DNA of 64,000 bases, taken from positions 1,240,001-1,304,000 of the forward strand of contig CAJXKD010000001.1 in NCBI GenBank assembly GCA_913055735.1, written 5' to 3'. Shown here piece after piece: positions 25,639 to 35,200 of this stretch. Position 1 is the first letter of the stretch, and every line of letters starts with the position of its first letter. Source of the DNA: an uncultured Rhodospirillales bacterium. Its GTDB lineage: Bacteria > Pseudomonadota > Alphaproteobacteria > Rhodospirillales > UBA2165. The notes below the pieces were generated by a model. The model was not told where the DNA came from, did no database searches, and worked only from the letters and a program-made list of their open reading frames with translations. Position numbers and translations under genes: made by a program.

Positions 25639-26651
25639 GAACGTTCCCCCTTGCCCACGAGACGCGCGAGGCCGTCACGCGCCTTGTCGACGAGGCTGAT
25701 CAATCCGCCCTCCAGGAACAGCACCACAGCGATCAGCAGACCGCCGATGATGAACTCCCACAAGTGCGGATTGAGTTTGGCCGTGTAATCCTGCACGAAG
25801 ACGTAGATAACCGCGCCGATGAAGGCGCCGTAGATGCGCTTGGTGCCGCCGAGGATCAGCATCACCGCGACAATGCCTGACGTAAACAGGCTGAGCGCCG
25901 ACAGACCGACAAATTGTGTCGAGTGAGCCAACAGGCCGCCGGCCGACCCCGCCATGGCCGACGAGATGGTGTAAATCGCGACCAGCCGCCACCACACGGG
26001 TGTACCGATGGCACGCATGCGCTTTGGGCTCTGGCGAATTCCGTCGACCGATTTGCCGAATGGCGAATGCACGATCTGCCACGCGATCACGAACCAGATG
26101 AACAATATAGCGAGCGAATAGAGATAAGCGGTGTGACCGAAGAAATCGAATTCGAACACACCCAGCAGCGGATCGATGCTCATGCCCTGCAGGCCATCGT
26201 CACCGCCGGTCAACCATTTGGCGCTGTTGGCGAATTCGAACAGCATGGACAGGATGGCCAGCGTCAGCATCAGGAAAGTGACGCCGGTGGTGTGAAGAAT
26301 CAGGATGCCGGTCACGAAGCCGAGCGCCGCCGTCAACACCGTCGCCACCAACAGCCCGGTCAGCGGGTCGCCAGTAACGTGAATAGAGAAAATCCCGGCG
26401 CAATAAGCCCCGAAGCCAAACAGCGCCGCGTGCCCCAACGTAACGATCCCGGCATAGCCGAGCGCCAGATCGAGGGACATAGTGAACAACACCCAAATGA
26501 TCGCCTGGGTACCGAGGCTGAGGTAGCCCTCCGCGGTAAAGTAGAAAATGATCGCCAAAACCCAAGGCAGCAGGTGCCAAGTGAGGGAGAACTTCCCGCC
26601 AAGCATTTGCGGTCCGGCGGCCGGCGCCGTATTTTTGGGATCGTTCATCAT
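25635..26651 (-). CDS. livM: Branched-chain-type ABC transporter permease, LivM family
   Basis: A 338-residue multi-span permease with the family landmarks LALGYAGIVTLGHAALFGFGA and SPFGKSVDGIRQSPKRMRAIG (the cytoplasmic coupling segment). Two adjacent ATGs (26651, 26648) can serve as start; the first overlaps the livH stop. It acts in the inner membrane with LivH. Confidence 0.92.
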   Translation of the reverse strand: MMNDPKNTAPAAGPQMLGGKFSLTWHLLPWVLAIIFYFTAEGYLSLGTQAIIWVLFTMSLDLALGYAGIVTLGHAALFGFGAYCAGIFSIHVTGDPLTGLLVATVLTAALGFVTGILILHTTGVTFLMLTLAILSMLFEFANSAKWLTGGDDGLQGMSIDPLLGVFEFDFFGHTAYLYSLAILFIWFVIAWQIVHSPFGKSVDGIRQSPKRMRAIGTPVWWRLVAIYTISSAMAGSAGGLLAHSTQFVGLSALSLFTSGIVAVMLILGGTKRIYGAFIGAVIYVFVQDYTAKLNPHLWEFIIGGLLIAVVLFLEGGLISLVDKARDGLARLVGKGERS

Positions 26652-27517
26652 GCCGCGGACCTCGGTGGCAACAACCCTTGGGGGCGCCAGAGAAGCAGGA
26701 TGAAAACGGCGATATAGAGCAGATAGGTCGCGATTTCAGGGATCAGGTATTTACCCGCCGTATCGATGATACCGAGGGCGAGAGCTGCGACGAACGAGCC
26801 TTTGAAGCTGCCTTCACCGCCGACAATGACAACCACCAAAAACAGCACGATGTGCTTGAGCGCGTAAGTTGGCTCCAGCGATAGCATCCCGGCACCGATG
26901 GCGCCGCCTAAAGCGGCAAGGGCGCTCCCCGCGACGAACGTGGCGGTGAACAGGAAATTGACGTTGAGCCCAACCGCACGGGCCATGTTGGAATTGTCGA
27001 CAGCCGCGCGCAGCTTGGCGCCGAACAGCGAATATTCGACCAAATACCACAACGAGCCGGCGATGATCGCCCCGACGACAATGACGAACAACCTGTAAGC
27101 GGGATAGGTGCGAAAGCCGATATCGACCAACTGATTGAGATGATCGGGAAAGATCATGGGATAGGGGAAGGCGCCGAACACGGCCGTGATCAGGGCGATG
27201 GAAACGAACACCACGCCGATAGTCAACAGCACTTGCGCCAATTCGCCCTTGCGATAAAGCGGCCGATAGATGGTCATCTCACAAAGGCCGCCAAGAATGC
27301 CCGATACGATCATCGCCGCCACGATCCCCAGATAAAAATTATAGCCGTTCTGGGTCAGATAAGCCGTGACATAGCCGCCGATCATGGCGAAAGAGCCATG
27401 CGCGAGATTCACCACCCGCATCAGTCCCATGGTGACGGTCAGTCCTACCGAGATGATGAACAGGATCATCCCGTAAGAGATTCCGTCGAGGAGTACGGTA
27501 AGGGTGTAGGAAAGCAT
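26648..27517 (-). CDS. livH: Branched-chain-type ABC transporter permease, LivH family
   Basis: A 289-residue permease beginning MLSYTLTVLLDGISYG, with VGLTVTMGLMRVVNLAHG and SLFGAKLRAAVDNSNMARA as family markers. ATG 27517 is chosen because upstream residues are charged and unlike the family; no clear Shine-Dalgarno precedes it. The gene follows a hairpin-containing spacer after the binding-protein gene, which may lower its expression relative to the binding protein. Confidence 0.9.
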   Translation of the reverse strand: MLSYTLTVLLDGISYGMILFIISVGLTVTMGLMRVVNLAHGSFAMIGGYVTAYLTQNGYNFYLGIVAAMIVSGILGGLCEMTIYRPLYRKGELAQVLLTIGVVFVSIALITAVFGAFPYPMIFPDHLNQLVDIGFRTYPAYRLFVIVVGAIIAGSLWYLVEYSLFGAKLRAAVDNSNMARAVGLNVNFLFTATFVAGSALAALGGAIGAGMLSLEPTYALKHIVLFLVVVIVGGEGSFKGSFVAALALGIIDTAGKYLIPEIATYLLYIAVFILLLWRPQGLLPPRSAA

Positions 27518-27578
27518 CGGTTTTTGTTGGAGTAAGACGTTTCGAAATAAATCGATTGAAAATATGGGGCCGGAGGAC

Positions 27579-27604
27579 GCGCGGCGTCCCAAAGGACGCC
27601 GCGC
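27579..27604 (-). terminator. Strong hairpin between the binding protein and livH
   Basis: GCGCGGCGTCC and its complement form an 11-bp stem around a 4-nt loop. On the minus strand it follows the binding-protein stop by about 45 nt. No U-run follows, so it is more likely an mRNA-stabilising or partial attenuation element than a full terminator. Confidence 0.5.
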
Positions 27605-27620
27605 AAACACCGTAGGCTAT

Positions 27621-27649
27621 AGACCCTTTGGCTTTGCCTTACAGGGTCT
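27621..27649 (-). terminator. Second stem-loop directly after the binding-protein gene
   Basis: AGACCCT and AGGGTCT arms enclose a spacer that itself contains GGC-N3-GCC. It abuts the stop codon of the substrate-binding gene and precedes the stronger hairpin at 27579-27604. The tandem arrangement resembles intra-operon 3' stabilisers. Confidence 0.4.
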
Positions 27650-28836
27650 TACTTCGGATTGTCCGCTTTCCACGGATCCTTGAACATCGGGACCGTCTCG
27701 ATGTCGACATTGACCAGCTTGCCGTCGACTTTTTCCACGCGGCGGATATAGATGTTCTGGATGATTTCCCGTTCATCCGGGTCGATCATGATGGGTCCGC
27801 GCGGGCTATCGAGCTTCTTGCCCTTCATATAGTCGACATACTTGAGGCCGTCGGCATCGGCGCCGAGCTCGCTCAGGGCACCATAGATCAGTTTCATCCC
27901 GTCCCAAGCCGCAATCGACGCGATATCCGGTTGCGCCTTCGGGTCAACGCCCTTAAGCGCAGCGATCAGCTTCTTGTTTTCCGGGTTGTTGTTGGTTTCG
28001 GTGTAGTGGAACGAAGTCAACGTACCGATCACGTCGTCGGTGAAGTTGGGCAGGAAAATCTGCTGGGTCTCGCCGGAGCCGACCAACTGGATACCGGCCT
28101 CCTTGAGGCCACGTTGCACGTACGCCTTCACCAGGTTCACGGACGGCGTGCCCGCCGGCATGAATATGTAGAGGACGTCGGGCTTGGCCTGCAGAACCTT
28201 CTCGACGTAGGACGAAAAGTCGACATTGTTGAGCGGGCTACGAGCCTTGCCGACAACCTTGCCGCCGGCGCGCTCGAACGCCTTGATGAAATACTCTTCG
28301 GCGTCGTGGCCGGGCGCATAGTCAGAGGTCAGCACGTAGGCTGATTTCATACCATGGTCGATCAGGTATTTGCCCATGGGATAGACCTGCTGCGGAACGG
28401 TCATGCTCACCCGCACGTAGTAGGGCGACATACGCACGATTTTCGCGGTCGCGGCATTGAAGATTACCACCGGGATCTTGGCTTGCTTGGACAGGTTGGC
28501 GACCGACATGGCATGCGGCGACAGATCGTATCCAGTCAGCATCTTGACCCGCTCGCGCAGAACCAATTCCTCGCTGAGCTGTTTGGCTTTATCCGGACCC
28601 TGACTGGCGGAGTCGCGATAAACCATTTCGACGTCGATGGTTTCGCCGTTGGGTCCCTTAACGGACGTGCCGTTGACCTTTTGGAAGGCCTGAACGGCTT
28701 GCTGGAACTGGGTTCCCCAGGTGGCAAAAATGCCCGTGAAATCGGCGACAAGGCCGATCTTGTAAGTCACAGCATGTGCCGCCGATGCAGACATCGCCAC
28801 AAAAGCCGACACGGTTAACGCTAAAAGAAGTCTCAC
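27649..28836 (-). CDS. Branched-chain-type ABC transporter substrate-binding protein
   Basis: A 395-residue periplasmic binding protein of the LivK/AmiC (Peripla_BP_6) type. The signal peptide MRLLLALTVSAFVAMSASA ends near residue 22, then VTYKIGLVADFTG begins the mature fold. The start is GTG at 28836, with GGGAG about 10 nt upstream in the loop of a small AATTAC/GTAATT hairpin (28841-28858). It is first in the operon with livH-M-G-F. The ligand is unknown; the divergent ring-cleavage dioxygenase hints at an aromatic compound. Confidence 0.92.
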   Translation of the reverse strand: MRLLLALTVSAFVAMSASAAHAVTYKIGLVADFTGIFATWGTQFQQAVQAFQKVNGTSVKGPNGETIDVEMVYRDSASQGPDKAKQLSEELVLRERVKMLTGYDLSPHAMSVANLSKQAKIPVVIFNAATAKIVRMSPYYVRVSMTVPQQVYPMGKYLIDHGMKSAYVLTSDYAPGHDAEEYFIKAFERAGGKVVGKARSPLNNVDFSSYVEKVLQAKPDVLYIFMPAGTPSVNLVKAYVQRGLKEAGIQLVGSGETQQIFLPNFTDDVIGTLTSFHYTETNNNPENKKLIAALKGVDPKAQPDIASIAAWDGMKLIYGALSELGADADGLKYVDYMKGKKLDSPRGPIMIDPDEREIIQNIYIRRVEKVDGKLVNVDIETVPMFKDPWKADNPK

Positions 28837-29238
28837 TTGAAATTACTCCCTGGTAATTCGTGATGCCTAACCGACACTTAGGCCTAACCGACACTTAGGC
28901 ACGTATTCTTGGTTAGTCGCTTCGTACTCTACGCCACAGGGAATGGTCAACACAAACCGGGGACAAATTGCCGAGAGTTCGACAGTATTGGCGCCGGTCC
29001 CACACTGGCACCCGCCAAGCAAAAGCTTCGGAATCGGCCAGAAACCTGTCTCCGCGTGTGGAAATTTGACCGTATTGGGCACCCGCCCATGGGCTCCCGC
29101 TCACCGGAAAATTTGGGCGTGGCGGTTTGTCCGCCGGTGTTTTGACGAGGGTCAAGGCAGACCGTTGCATTTTCATCTAAATTGTATTTCAAAGTTCAGC
29201 CAGCTTGCCTGACGGAGGCATACTAAGGGGGGAGACCA
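28837..29238. other. Divergent intergenic region, transporter operon / dioxygenase
   Basis: About 400 bases between two divergent start codons. It holds a small hairpin around the binding-protein ribosome site and the tandem 17-bp repeats described separately. Short open frames in it show no recognisable protein. The right end carries the strong purine-rich ribosome site of the dioxygenase. Both promoters should lie here. Confidence 0.7.
28865..28898. repeat. Two abutting 17-bp operator-like repeats
   Basis: GCCTAACCGACACTTAG occurs twice without a gap (28865-28881 and 28882-28898), followed by GC. Each unit is itself a dyad, CCTAA-N7-TTAGG. The pair sits 29 nt upstream of the binding-protein start codon, where a repressor or activator would control the transporter operon. 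Confidence 0.7.
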
Positions 29239-30258
29239 TTGGCAGAAATCGTTTTCGGCGTTGGAACGTCGCATAGCCCGCTCCTGGCCACAGAACCCGA
29301 ACAATGGGACCTGCGCGCCGACGATGATCGGAAAAATCCGGCGCACCCGTTCCGCGGCAATGTTTATACATTCGACGATCTCATGAAGCTGCGCAAAGGT
29401 GAGAACCTCGGAACGCAAAACACCATCGACGTCCGGCGCGCCAATCATGTGCGCAATCAGACCCACCTCGATTTCCTTGGCCAGAAGATCAAGGAAGCCG
29501 ATCTCGACGTGCTGGTCATATTCGGTGACGACCAGCGGGAAATCCTCCTGCAAGACATTTCACCGCCGTTCATGGTTTTCACCGGCGACAAAGTCCCCTT
29601 CATGCCGACAACACCGGAGCGGTTCGAGAAAATGCCGAAAGGCGTACAAGTCGCCGATTGGGCGCGAACGCCGGAACGGGACATGTGGCTGAAAGGTGCG
29701 CCGGATCTAGCTGTTCATCTCGTCAATGAAGTGCGCACCGACTTCGACGTCGCCGTTTCGGATACCGTTATCGAAAAGGAAGGCGGCGAACGGGGCGTTG
29801 GCCACGCCTTCGGGTTTTACTATCACCGCCTGCTCGATGATCTGATCGACACGCCGCGGATGGCGACCCTACCGATATTCATCAACACGTTCTTTCCGCC
29901 CAACCAGCCACCGATAAAACGGGTTCTCGAATTCGGCAGGTCGGTTGGCCGCGCAATCAGGTCATGGGATAAAGACGTTCGCGTCGGGATCGCCGCGTCC
30001 GGTGGATTGAGCCATTTTGTTATCGACGAAGAACTGGACCAGCGGATGATCGATGCCCTTAAGGCCGGCGATGAAGCCGCCATCCTCGCGGAACCTGAAA
30101 ACCACTTCCAGTCGGGCAGCTCCGAGATCAAGAACTGGGTGGCCGCCATGGCCGCCTTGGACGGCACGGGATTGAAATTCCAATTGGTCGATTACGTGCC
30201 CTGTTATCGCTCCGAAGCGGGCACCGGGAACGCCATGTGCTTCGGCTTGTGGCGGTGA
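29239..30258 (+). CDS. Class III extradiol ring-cleavage dioxygenase, LigB-like
   Basis: A 339-residue protein resembling protocatechuate 4,5-dioxygenase beta subunits. His12 in GVGTSHSPLL matches the first metal ligand of LigB, and GHAFGFYYHRLL supplies the likely catalytic His. The enzyme class uses Fe(II) and O2 to open catechol-type rings. The start is TTG at 29239 with GGGGGGAG about 5 nt upstream, a strong site. No alpha subunit gene is adjacent, so it may be a single-subunit type. The exact aromatic substrate is not resolvable. Confidence 0.85.
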   Translation: MAEIVFGVGTSHSPLLATEPEQWDLRADDDRKNPAHPFRGNVYTFDDLMKLRKGENLGTQNTIDVRRANHVRNQTHLDFLGQKIKEADLDVLVIFGDDQREILLQDISPPFMVFTGDKVPFMPTTPERFEKMPKGVQVADWARTPERDMWLKGAPDLAVHLVNEVRTDFDVAVSDTVIEKEGGERGVGHAFGFYYHRLLDDLIDTPRMATLPIFINTFFPPNQPPIKRVLEFGRSVGRAIRSWDKDVRVGIAASGGLSHFVIDEELDQRMIDALKAGDEAAILAEPENHFQSGSSEIKNWVAAMAALDGTGLKFQLVDYVPCYRSEAGTGNAMCFGLWR

Positions 30259-30289
30259 GGTAAAACAGATGAAATGCCGGCCTGGAAAC

Positions 30290-31816
30290 TCAACCGGGCC
30301 GGAGAAAGGAAATGCCAGCCGCATCCTGGCGGCAAATTAAGTCAAAATCTTCGCCGCTATGGAGGGTTTCCGGTTGCGGGAGCATTTGAAGCGCCTGTCC
30401 CCAATGGCTAAGCGCCGCATTAGGGGCAGTACTGATGCTGATTTCTTCGTCCAGGTACAGATCGAACCAAAAGATTACACCGTCGCAGGTGCCGGTCTCG
30501 GTAACGCTGACGGTTCGCGATTCTTGCGTCCCGAGAGCCGACATACTGTCGAATTGATACTCACCAACGACGAAAGGCTCACTCAGCAGCCGATGGTCAA
30601 GTGAGCGTAAGTCGACTTGGCTATATTCGAGTTTCCGGAAGACGTCGAAATCGCTCATGTCGAACCCGGCGATATCGGCGATGGATCGGGTGTGTCTCAT
30701 TTTTTCGCATTCGATTAGTGCCGCATAGATACGTGCCGCCGCCGGAATTATGCGTGCATCAGGTGTCAGAAGATTCTCCCTAGCATGTAGCAATGTCGGC
30801 AAACACTGTTCTCCCAACAATCCGACATCGAAGATTTCCGCAATCAGCAAATCGGCACGCTCCGAGAACTCCTCTCCGACCTCGAGATCCATCGACTTCT
30901 TCCCGATTATTTGGATACGATCCTCGAAGCCGTTTTTGCGAACGATCTTTTCTGCGATTTGAGCCAAGGTCGGAATCTGCTCACAGGCCGTTATTTTCGC
31001 TGCGCCGGCACGCGCCGCCATCATCGCGAGAAGCCCCGAGCCCGTCCCGATATCAAGCACGTGCTTCGCGCCCTCTGCCGCCTTTCGAATGGCATCGTCA
31101 TAAGCCTGGTTGCGCGTCGTATCCGCCAACATGCCGAGATGCCACCCCGGGATACGACGGCTTTGAATACTGTGCAACAAGCGAATAGCGGCTTCATAGG
31201 TCGGCTCGACGGCAAGCACCAATTCGAGCTGCTGAACGGCTTGATCCAACTCTCCCAACTGGCTCAGCGCAAGGGCAAGGTTTGTTTGAGCGTCGAGTCG
31301 CAACGGGTGAGAATCGATTAGTTTTTTGAAGAGGTCGACGGCTTCGGCGGGACGATTCTGTTCGAAACGGATATTTGCCAGATTATAGAGCCCATCGGGA
31401 TCATTCGGCTGCCGCGCGAGATATTCGATATATGCTTCCGCAGCGGCTCCGATCCGTCCCTGATCCTTTAGCGCCTTGGCACGATTATAAAGAGCATCCG
31501 TAAATCCGGGATCGATCATCAACGCTCTGTCGAAGGCGGCAATGGCTTCCTCAAATCGGCCTATGCGCGTGAGAGTGAGGCCGTAAAATTGAGATTGCAA
31601 CGGGGAGTCACTTGCGTGCCCCGCAGCAACCGAAAGAGGCTCAACGGCTTTCGCTGCCACCCCCAATTCCAAAAGCACGTAGCCGTACCAGAATGCAACC
31701 TCTGGATCGCTGGGCACCTTGGCGGCCAAATCGGCTAAAACGCTGCAAGCGTCATTCAACTGCCCGCTGCGCGCCAAATTTATTGCCGATGTAAGGTTGG
31801 GTGAGGCGACGGTCAT
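30290..31816 (-). CDS. TPR protein fused to a PRMT-like arginine methyltransferase domain
   Basis: 508 residues. Residues about 10-215 are TPR helices (for example AIAAFDRALMIDPGFTDALY). From about 225 the sequence follows protein arginine methyltransferases: HLGMLADTTRNQAY, the SAM site VLDIGTGSGLLAMMAA (253-268), and a double-Glu loop AEIFDVGLLGE whose E327 and E336 are nine apart as in PRMT1, continuing into LPTLLHAREN. HWGQ at 471-474 corresponds to the THW loop. The architecture parallels eukaryotic PRMT9. The protein substrate is unknown. It converges on the dioxygenase gene. Confidence 0.8.
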   Translation of the reverse strand: MTVASPNLTSAINLARSGQLNDACSVLADLAAKVPSDPEVAFWYGYVLLELGVAAKAVEPLSVAAGHASDSPLQSQFYGLTLTRIGRFEEAIAAFDRALMIDPGFTDALYNRAKALKDQGRIGAAAEAYIEYLARQPNDPDGLYNLANIRFEQNRPAEAVDLFKKLIDSHPLRLDAQTNLALALSQLGELDQAVQQLELVLAVEPTYEAAIRLLHSIQSRRIPGWHLGMLADTTRNQAYDDAIRKAAEGAKHVLDIGTGSGLLAMMAARAGAAKITACEQIPTLAQIAEKIVRKNGFEDRIQIIGKKSMDLEVGEEFSERADLLIAEIFDVGLLGEQCLPTLLHARENLLTPDARIIPAAARIYAALIECEKMRHTRSIADIAGFDMSDFDVFRKLEYSQVDLRSLDHRLLSEPFVVGEYQFDSMSALGTQESRTVSVTETGTCDGVIFWFDLYLDEEISISTAPNAALSHWGQALQMLPQPETLHSGEDFDLICRQDAAGISFLRPG

Positions 31817-32218
31817 AGCCGGACCCGCACTGGCTCCATCCCCACCCTGAAGGCAACCGTCACGCTGTTTGCCGCCGCATGGCGGGTTTCCAGCGCCGGA
31901 TTCCGGACGCAGATTCCGTCAATCCGAAAGTGGGCATTGAGTTCCAGAAACCTACGTGTTTTTCCTGCCACCGGCATCCTTCCTCTCTAGCGTCCCGGTT
32001 AATCGCGAGGCCATCAGCGGCGATTCCAGGCCATTATTCTGAAATCCCGCAGTCTACCGTACCTTTTTGCCGAAATTTCGTTAACAATTAGCGGCAACCC
32101 GCCGTTCAGTCAGCCCGTGTCGGTTGTTGAATAACCTGCCTAAAATGATCACTTCTATGTTAAGTAGTGAAAGGCGGAGCTAGGGGGCTTCGGCCCCGGG
32201 GGCAACAGCAAGACCGAC
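31817..32218. other. Divergent intergenic region before the multi-PAS kinase
   Basis: About 400 bases between the divergent TPR-methyltransferase and kinase genes. No convincing gene is seen on either strand. It contains a UUCG-capped hairpin near the kinase start. Promoters for both flanking genes are expected, but no clear -35/-10 pair was identified. Confidence 0.6.
32184..32197 (+). promoter_or_regulatory. UUCG-capped hairpin in the kinase leader
   Basis: GGGGC-TTCG-GCCCC forms a stable tetraloop hairpin ending 21 nt before the first ATG of the kinase. It may affect translation or be the end of a short leader transcript; no U-run follows. Confidence 0.4.
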
Positions 32219-35200
32219 ATGATGATGATTGCAGCGCGTCGGCTAAGTAGGCCGCGGCGCGGGTTAATGATATTGCTGGCTGCGATTGGGGGCAGCTTGC
32301 TGTTCGACGGGATTGCATTCGTCCTGTTGGGCGGCCATTTCGGCTTCGCCAATCTAACGCCGTCGGTTTTTATCGGCCCTTCCATCATTGGGGCCGTGAC
32401 GGCCGCTGCGATCGTTGCCGTATTCATCCGCTATCGCGAACTGCTCCTTGAGCGCACGGCGGTGGCCGAAGCAAGCCGGGTTTCCTCCGAACAGAAATAC
32501 CAATCGGTGATCGAGTCCATGTCCGAGGGATTCTGTATCCTCGACGCCAACGAGCGCTTCGTGGAAGTCAACGAAGCCTGTTGCCGGCTGATCGGACGCC
32601 CGGCCCACGAAATTCTCGGAAAACGAGTCCGAGACCTCGTTTCCCCCGACTCCAAACAGCAAATGTCCGAGCAATGGGAGCGCCGCAAACGTGGCGAGAA
32701 CTCCGTCTTCGAGCTCAAATACGATCAGCCCGACGGATCTGCGCATTGGATCCGCGTCAACGCCCGCCGCATGACCGACGACAGAGGACGATTCATCGGC
32801 TCCCACGGTTTCATGACGGACATTACCGAAACCAAGCGGTACGCCACCGAGTTGGAAGAAGCCCGCGACCGGTACGAGCGTGCCGCAAGCGGCTCCTCCG
32901 ACGCCATCTGGGATTGGAACATCGAAACCGGAGAGGAGTACCTTTCTCCGCGCTGGGAAGAGATATTGGGGTACGACAACCCGACGTTCGTTCAACAAAC
33001 AAACTACTTTATTCGGATGCTGCATCCGGATGACGTCGACATTATGGAGGAACATATCACCGCTCACTTGCGCAGAGATGTTCCCTACGATGTCGAGTTG
33101 CGGGCCCGTCATAAATCAGGCAACTACAAATGGATTCGCTGCCGTGGTCAGGTTCAACGCAGCCCGGATGGCAAGCCGCGTTATATGTCGGGATCCATAA
33201 CGGATGTCACGGCGCAAAAAGAAGCGCAAATGGCATTGCGGGAAAGCGAGGAGCGTTTCCGAGATTTCGCCGAAGCGGGCGCAGATCGCTTCTGGGAAAT
33301 GGACGCGGAGCACCGGTTCACCTATGTCTCACCGGCAACCCCGGGGTCGGTACGTTTCGATTCCAACGAAATGATCGGCAAGCAGCGCTGGGAATTGAGC
33401 GGTATCGATGCCAACAATCCGGAATGGCGCGCACACCGGGCGGAACTGGATGCGCACGTCGTCTTTCGGGATTTCGAATACCAACGAAAAATGAGGGACG
33501 GCTCCGTCATCCATATGCGGACAAGCGGCATCCCCCGTTTTGACGAGCAGGGGCGGTTTATCGGCTACCGCGGCATCAATCGCGACGTCACACCGGAGGC
33601 GCAGGTCAAGCAGCAAGCCGCGGATGCCCAGCGCCGATTCATGGAGGCCATCGAGAACCTGAAGGACGGTGTCGTTCTTTGGGATGCCGATGACCGCTTC
33701 GTTATCGGCAACACGCGGTTTTATAGTTTATCCAAAGAAAGAGTCCGCAATCTCCTCAAACCCGGCCTTTCTTGGAGCGATTTTGTCCGTGCCCGCGCCG
33801 AAGCCGGCATGGCCGAAATTTACAATGTAACCGTCGATGAGTACGTCAAGCGTGCCAATGCGGCGCGGTCGCAGCCAGAGTCCGTGGTTCGAACGCCAGA
33901 TGGATGGACGCAAATCCGGCGCCAGGAGCTGGCCGATGGAAGCGTCATCGAGTTCTATTCGGACATTACCGCATTGCGAGAAGCGGAGGATGCCCTAAAG
34001 CGCAGCGAAGAACGGTTCCGCAACTTTACTGCCGCGACAGCCGACCGTTTCTGGGAAACCGACGCCAATCATCGCTATATCTATTTTTCGCCTCCAACCG
34101 GGAATCTTAAACGTACCGTGGACAAGCTGCTTGGCTACGCCCCCTGGGAAGCCCAAGGGCGCAGCGCCAATGGCGACTGGGACTGGCTTAAAAAAACCAT
34201 GGAACGGCATGAACCGTTCCGCGATTTCCGATATACGACCTTCTTCTCGGACCGGCAGGACGTGCATGTCCGCTATTCGGGTGTTCCGGTTTTTGATCAG
34301 GACGGCAATTTCACGGGCTACCAAGGAACAACGACCGACGAGACGGCGGAGGTCGAAGCTCGGGAGCTTGCTAAAACCACGGAGAAGAGATTCTTTGACG
34401 CCATCGAAAACCTCCAAGCGGGCTTCTTCCTATGGGATCCAGAAGATCGACTGCTACAAACCAATAGCTACGTAAAAACGCTCTATCCGAAATTCGCCGA
34501 CCACTTCGTCTCGGGCCGCAACCACCGGGAGATCGTCAGGGCGACGGCAGAGAGCGGTGACGTAAATCTGAACGGTAAATCGATCGAGGAATACGTCGAC
34601 GATTGGATGGCGGATCACCGCAAAGCCGCGGCAAATCAGATTCACCACATGAGCGACGGCCGCTACATCAATGTCCGCAAGCAGCGCCTGGCGGATGGAT
34701 CGACCATCGCCTTCCATCTCGATGTCACCGAGGAAAAACGCCAGGAAGAAGAGCTGAAACGCGCACGAGACGAAGCCAACGCCGCCAATCGGGCCAAATC
34801 GGAATTCCTGGCCAACATGAGCCACGAGCTTCGCACGCCATTGAACGCCATCATCGGGTTTTCAGAAGCGTTGAAATCGAATGCGTTCGGCGCGATACCC
34901 GAAGAACAACAAAGCGAATATCTGGATTTGATCTTCTCGTCGGGCACGCACCTGCTGAATTTGATCAATGAAATTCTCGATCTTTCCGCCATCGAAGCCG
35001 GAAAGTTGACCTTGAACGAGCGCGAACTTTCCCTGGCCGATATCAGCTATCAAGCCTGCCAAATGGTGCGCCACCAAGCCGAGATCAACAATGTTTCGAT
35101 TGTCGATAAGACCGCCGGCACCCCGATCCATGTTTATGGCGACGAAATTCGCCTCAAGCAGGTTCTGGTCAACTTGCTGTCGAATGCCGTCAAGTTCACA

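Noticed and set aside
28913..29176. Short open frames in the region before the dioxygenase
   Set aside because: Overlapping frames on both strands with no ribosome site or family resemblance; the region is better explained as promoter DNA.
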